Shown in pieces: positions 6,644 to 8,126 of a DNA stretch of 8,126 nucleotides. The notes beneath the pieces are model-generated. The model was not told where the DNA came from, did not search any database, and was given only the letters and a program-made list of their open reading frames with translations. The stretch spans positions 1 to 8,126 of the forward strand of contig OMUM01000131.1 of the NCBI GenBank assembly GCA_900314225.1. The letters are read 5' to 3'. How positions within the stretch are numbered: position 1 is the stretch's first letter; each line of letters begins with the position of its first letter. A program made the position numbers and the translations under genes. Source of the stretch: an uncultured bacterium (GTDB lineage: Bacteria > Bacillota_I > Bacilli_A > RF39 > UBA660).

Positions 6644-7443
6644 ATATTAATATAACCTTCACCATTTTCTTTTGGATCACCTTTATTATATTTAGCAGAA
6701 ATATATTTAATATTAGGATTTTTATTATTATTAGCTTCAATTATTTTATTTATATCAATATTTGCCGTTGAATTATCATTAGCTTTTTTCTCATATACCA
6801 TAGTAGCAACTCCAGTATTAGAAACAGATATTCCTTCTCCATAGCCGCTATCTAAAGTCTTCGAACCAACTAATTTCATATTCTTTATACCAGAAGATGT
6901 ATCATAAACAGTCAAAGTAGTTTTATTTTTACCATAAGATCTAGACTCAATAAAATAGTCTTTACCATCCTTATGATAGGTTGCGATACCTTGAATACCA
7001 TTATCTGCATTAACTGTTTCTTGATTATAATAAGTATATTTTTTATTAGCTTTATCATATGAAATATCCCCATAAACAAGTTTGCCATCTTCAGCAAATC
7101 TAGCAATAAATAACTTTTTAGCATTATTATCATAATATAATGTAGAAGCTGGATAATTTGTTTTTTTAGAGCCATCTTTTAAGGTAGTGTAATTTATAGA
7201 AACATTAGAATTAAGTTTAACCGAAACAGCACTATCCGAATTTTTTAATTTAATTAAATTATCATAATCATAGTAATCAGCTTCAACATCACTCACCATA
7301 TTTCCTAATTCTTTTATAACATCTAAGGCATCATCCATAGTTGCTGCCTTTGGAACATCACCAAAATAAATCACTTTAGAATTATTACTTTTATTTATTT
7401 CTGGTCCTGTTCCACCAACAGAATAAGCATCTATTACTTCCAT
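6640..7443 (-). CDS. Hypothetical protein, beta-rich, possibly propeller-like
   Basis: I do not recognise this 267-residue protein. It has no signal peptide, no membrane segment and no cysteine. After a short helical stretch (about 35-65, MDDALDVIKELGNMVSDVE) it becomes rich in alternating Tyr/Val/Ile strands separated by Asn-Gly-Lys turns. Roughly repeated units around 100-145, 148-185 and 200-220 (STLYYDNNAKKLFIARF, GIATYHKDGKDYFIESRS, GISVSNTGVATMVYEKK) suggest beta-propeller-like or beta-sandwich folding. This is inference from pattern only. The ATG at 7443 is the only usual start in the frame, because a TAA lies five codons upstream. The ribosome binding site is weak (AAGAAG, eight bases upstream), but an extended -10 promoter sits at the right distance, so truncation is not required. 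The gene converges on spoIVB and is divergent from the 106-residue gene. Confidence 0.75.
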   Translation of the reverse strand: MEVIDAYSVGGTGPEINKSNNSKVIYFGDVPKAATMDDALDVIKELGNMVSDVEADYYDYDNLIKLKNSDSAVSVKLNSNVSINYTTLKDGSKKTNYPASTLYYDNNAKKLFIARFAEDGKLVYGDISYDKANKKYTYYNQETVNADNGIQGIATYHKDGKDYFIESRSYGKNKTTLTVYDTSSGIKNMKLVGSKTLDSGYGEGISVSNTGVATMVYEKKANDNSTANIDINKIIEANNNKNPNIKYISAKYNKGDPKENGEGYINI

Positions 7444-7463
7444 ATCAACATCTTCTTAAAAAG

Positions 7464-7472
7464 AATATAACA
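7464..7472 (-). promoter_or_regulatory. Extended -10 promoter for the 267-residue gene
   Basis: On the minus strand TGTTATATT fits TGnTATAAT with one mismatch. Transcription would start near 7457, giving a leader of about 14 bases to the ATG at 7443, much like the mutS arrangement. No clear -35 box is seen at the proper distance. Confidence 0.4.
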
Positions 7473-7494
7473 CATAATACTTTAAAAATAAATA

Positions 7495-7524
7495 TTGTAA
7501 TTAATACTAAATCAATGTTAAAAT
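7495..7524 (+). promoter_or_regulatory. Promoter for the 106-residue membrane protein gene
   Basis: TTGTAA (7495-7500) and TAAAAT (7519-7524) are separated by 18 bases, and TG at 7516-7517 makes an extended -10 (TGTTAAAAT). The start would be near 7531, leaving a leader of about 24 bases that contains the GAGGGTG ribosome binding site. It is divergent from the promoter at 7464-7472. Confidence 0.5.
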
Positions 7525-7554
7525 TATTATAGAAAATAAATAGAGGGTGTAAAT

Positions 7555-7875
7555 ATGTATATAGATTTAATAGTTTTAATAATTTTAATGATTGTAGTTA
7601 TAATGTTCTTCAAAAGATTCTCATCATTTGTCTTCTTTATCGCAATAGTAGATATATTTTTAAGAATTTTGACATTTATAAAAAATAATATTGGTCTTCC
7701 TGATGTAGCAGCATTAATAGGTAAATACTTGCCAGAAAGTGTTTTAAACATAATAAATAAGTATTGTAGTAGTATTCCACTCTTAAATACTATATTAAGT
7801 TGGGCATTTATTATAATTATGATTATATTTTTATCTTACATAATTAAAATATTTATTCATAAAAAGAAAATTTAA
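7555..7875 (+). CDS. Small predicted membrane protein of unknown function
   Basis: This 106-residue protein is not recognised. Hydrophobic segments lie at about 4-19 (DLIVLIILMIVVIMFF), 24-42 (SFVFFIAIVDIFLRILTFI) and 82-102 (SWAFIIIMIIFLSYIIKIF), with a more polar, possibly amphipathic middle (43-78) and a lysine-rich C-terminus (HKKKI). It should be an integral membrane protein with two or three passes. The ATG at 7555 has GAGGGTG at 7544-7550 as its ribosome binding site and a good promoter upstream. The gene has its own intrinsic terminator at 7889-7911 and lies 62 bases before spoIIGA on the same strand. In B. subtilis the gene before spoIIGA is bpr, to which this is not related. A link to sporulation rests only on position. 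Confidence 0.8.
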   Translation: MYIDLIVLIILMIVVIMFFKRFSSFVFFIAIVDIFLRILTFIKNNIGLPDVAALIGKYLPESVLNIINKYCSSIPLLNTILSWAFIIIMIIFLSYIIKIFIHKKKI

Positions 7876-7888
7876 TTAGATTCTAATT

Positions 7889-7911
7889 AACGACAAATTA
7901 GTCGTTTTTTT
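7889..7911 (+). terminator. Intrinsic terminator after the 106-residue gene
   Basis: AACGAC (7889-7894) pairs with GTCGTT (7901-7906) around an AAATTA loop, followed by seven T residues (7905-7911). This is a classic intrinsic terminator and the most GC-rich stem in the window. A second AT-only stem just upstream (TTAATTA 7872-7878 with TAATTAA 7884-7890) starts at the stop codon of the gene and may compete with or extend it. Confidence 0.85.
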
Positions 7912-7937
7912 ATTTATATAATAATCATGGTGATAAA

Positions 7938-8126
7938 ATGAAAATATATATAGAACTAATATTCATAATAAATTTCTTGATAGACTTTATGATATTATAT
8001 GGAACAAAAAGATTACTTAAAATAAATAAGTCTAATATAAGATTATTATTTGGTAGTTTAGTCGGATCATTAACAATATTTATATTATTAATAAATATAA
8101 ATAGTATAACTTTAATATTATTAAAA
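7938..8126 (+). CDS. spoIIGA: Sigma-E processing peptidase SpoIIGA (5' part only)
   Basis: SpoIIGA is a membrane-embedded aspartic protease that sits in the sporulation septum and, when activated by SpoIIR from the forespore, cleaves pro-sigma-E in the mother cell. Only 63 residues are in the window; the gene runs off the right edge, so the C-terminal protease domain cannot be checked. The start MKIYIELIFIINFLIDF and the following RLLFGSLVGSL around 35-45 match the characteristic N-terminus of the family (MKIYLD-type start, N-F-x-x-D-F, then R-x-x-x-G-x-x-x-G-S). Hydrophobic segments lie at about 5-21, 35-52 and 54-62. GGTGA at 7929-7933 lies four bases before the ATG. A TATAAT at 7917-7922 could be a -10 element. 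sigE would be expected next, outside the window. Confidence 0.8.
   Translation, partial: MKIYIELIFIINFLIDFMILYGTKRLLKINKSNIRLLFGSLVGSLTIFILLININSITLILLK

Noticed and set aside
6912..7175. Overlapping minus-strand frame inside the 267-residue gene
   Set aside because: Ile/Leu/Lys low-complexity translation with no supporting signals; the longer frame is better.
7444..7475. Alternative minus-strand start at 7475 (MCYILF...), as a possible frameshifted signal peptide for the 267-residue gene
   Set aside because: It is out of frame, ends after about a dozen codons, has no ribosome binding site and overlaps the promoter. Nothing requires a frameshift.
7527..7751. Minus-strand frame over the 106-residue gene
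   Set aside because: It has no promoter or ribosome binding site, while the plus-strand gene has promoter, ribosome binding site and terminator.
1..8126. CRISPR array, tRNA, insertion sequence, phage or toxin-antitoxin system
   Set aside because: No regularly spaced repeats, cloverleaf-like segments, terminal inverted repeats, transposase or toxin motifs were seen. The 71/229-residue pair lacks toxin-antitoxin features beyond being a pair.

Overview
The window is very AT-rich and densely packed. It looks like the chromosome of a low-GC, endospore-forming Bacillota. Leu is mostly TTA, Arg mostly AGA, Shine-Dalgarno sites are of the AGGAGG/GGTGA type, and two sporulation genes are recognisable: spoIVB (complete) and spoIIGA (5' end only). 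Conserved tryptophans are encoded by TGG and no in-frame TGA is needed, so the standard bacterial code fits and a code-4 mollicute does not. The base composition, the short intergenic gaps and the mixture of Bacillus-type gene order with missing neighbours suggest a reduced-genome Bacilli-type lineage such as the uncultured gut groups. That placement is inference.

Layout. Positions 1-74 hold a hairpin terminator and an extended -10 promoter. mutS (75-2627) encodes the mismatch recognition ATPase. A second extended -10 promoter leads into the tight operon nusB-xseA-xseB (2683-4598), which covers transcription antitermination and both subunits of exonuclease VII. The operon ends at a bidirectional hairpin terminator (4600-4626) shared with a convergent minus-strand pair: a 229-residue predicted membrane-anchored protein (4841-5530) and a 71-residue small acidic protein (4625-4840). 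I recognise neither, apart from a weak DUF1292-like look in the small one. A 126-bp divergent region separates this pair from spoIVB (5657-6628). spoIVB converges on an unrecognised 267-residue minus-strand gene (6640-7443), and the two share one hairpin containing both stop codons. Next come a 106-residue predicted membrane protein (7555-7875) with its own promoter and terminator, and the start of spoIIGA (7938 to the window end).

How it fits together. In Bacillus subtilis the order is nusB-folD-xseA-xseB-ispA-dxs-yqxC-ahrC-recN-spoIVB-spo0A. This window looks like a condensed version: the housekeeping genes between xseB and spoIVB are absent, two uncharacterised reverse-strand genes sit in their place, and spo0A does not follow spoIVB. 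SpoIVB triggers pro-sigma-K activation by signalling from forespore to mother cell. SpoIIGA processes pro-sigma-E in the mother cell. Two checkpoint proteases of sporulation are therefore close together, separated by two uncharacterised genes. The most promising unknowns are the 229/71-residue pair, the 267-residue protein and the 106-residue membrane protein. I see no CRISPR array, tRNA or rRNA, insertion sequence, phage gene or obvious defence system. No gene-free stretch exceeds 300 bases.
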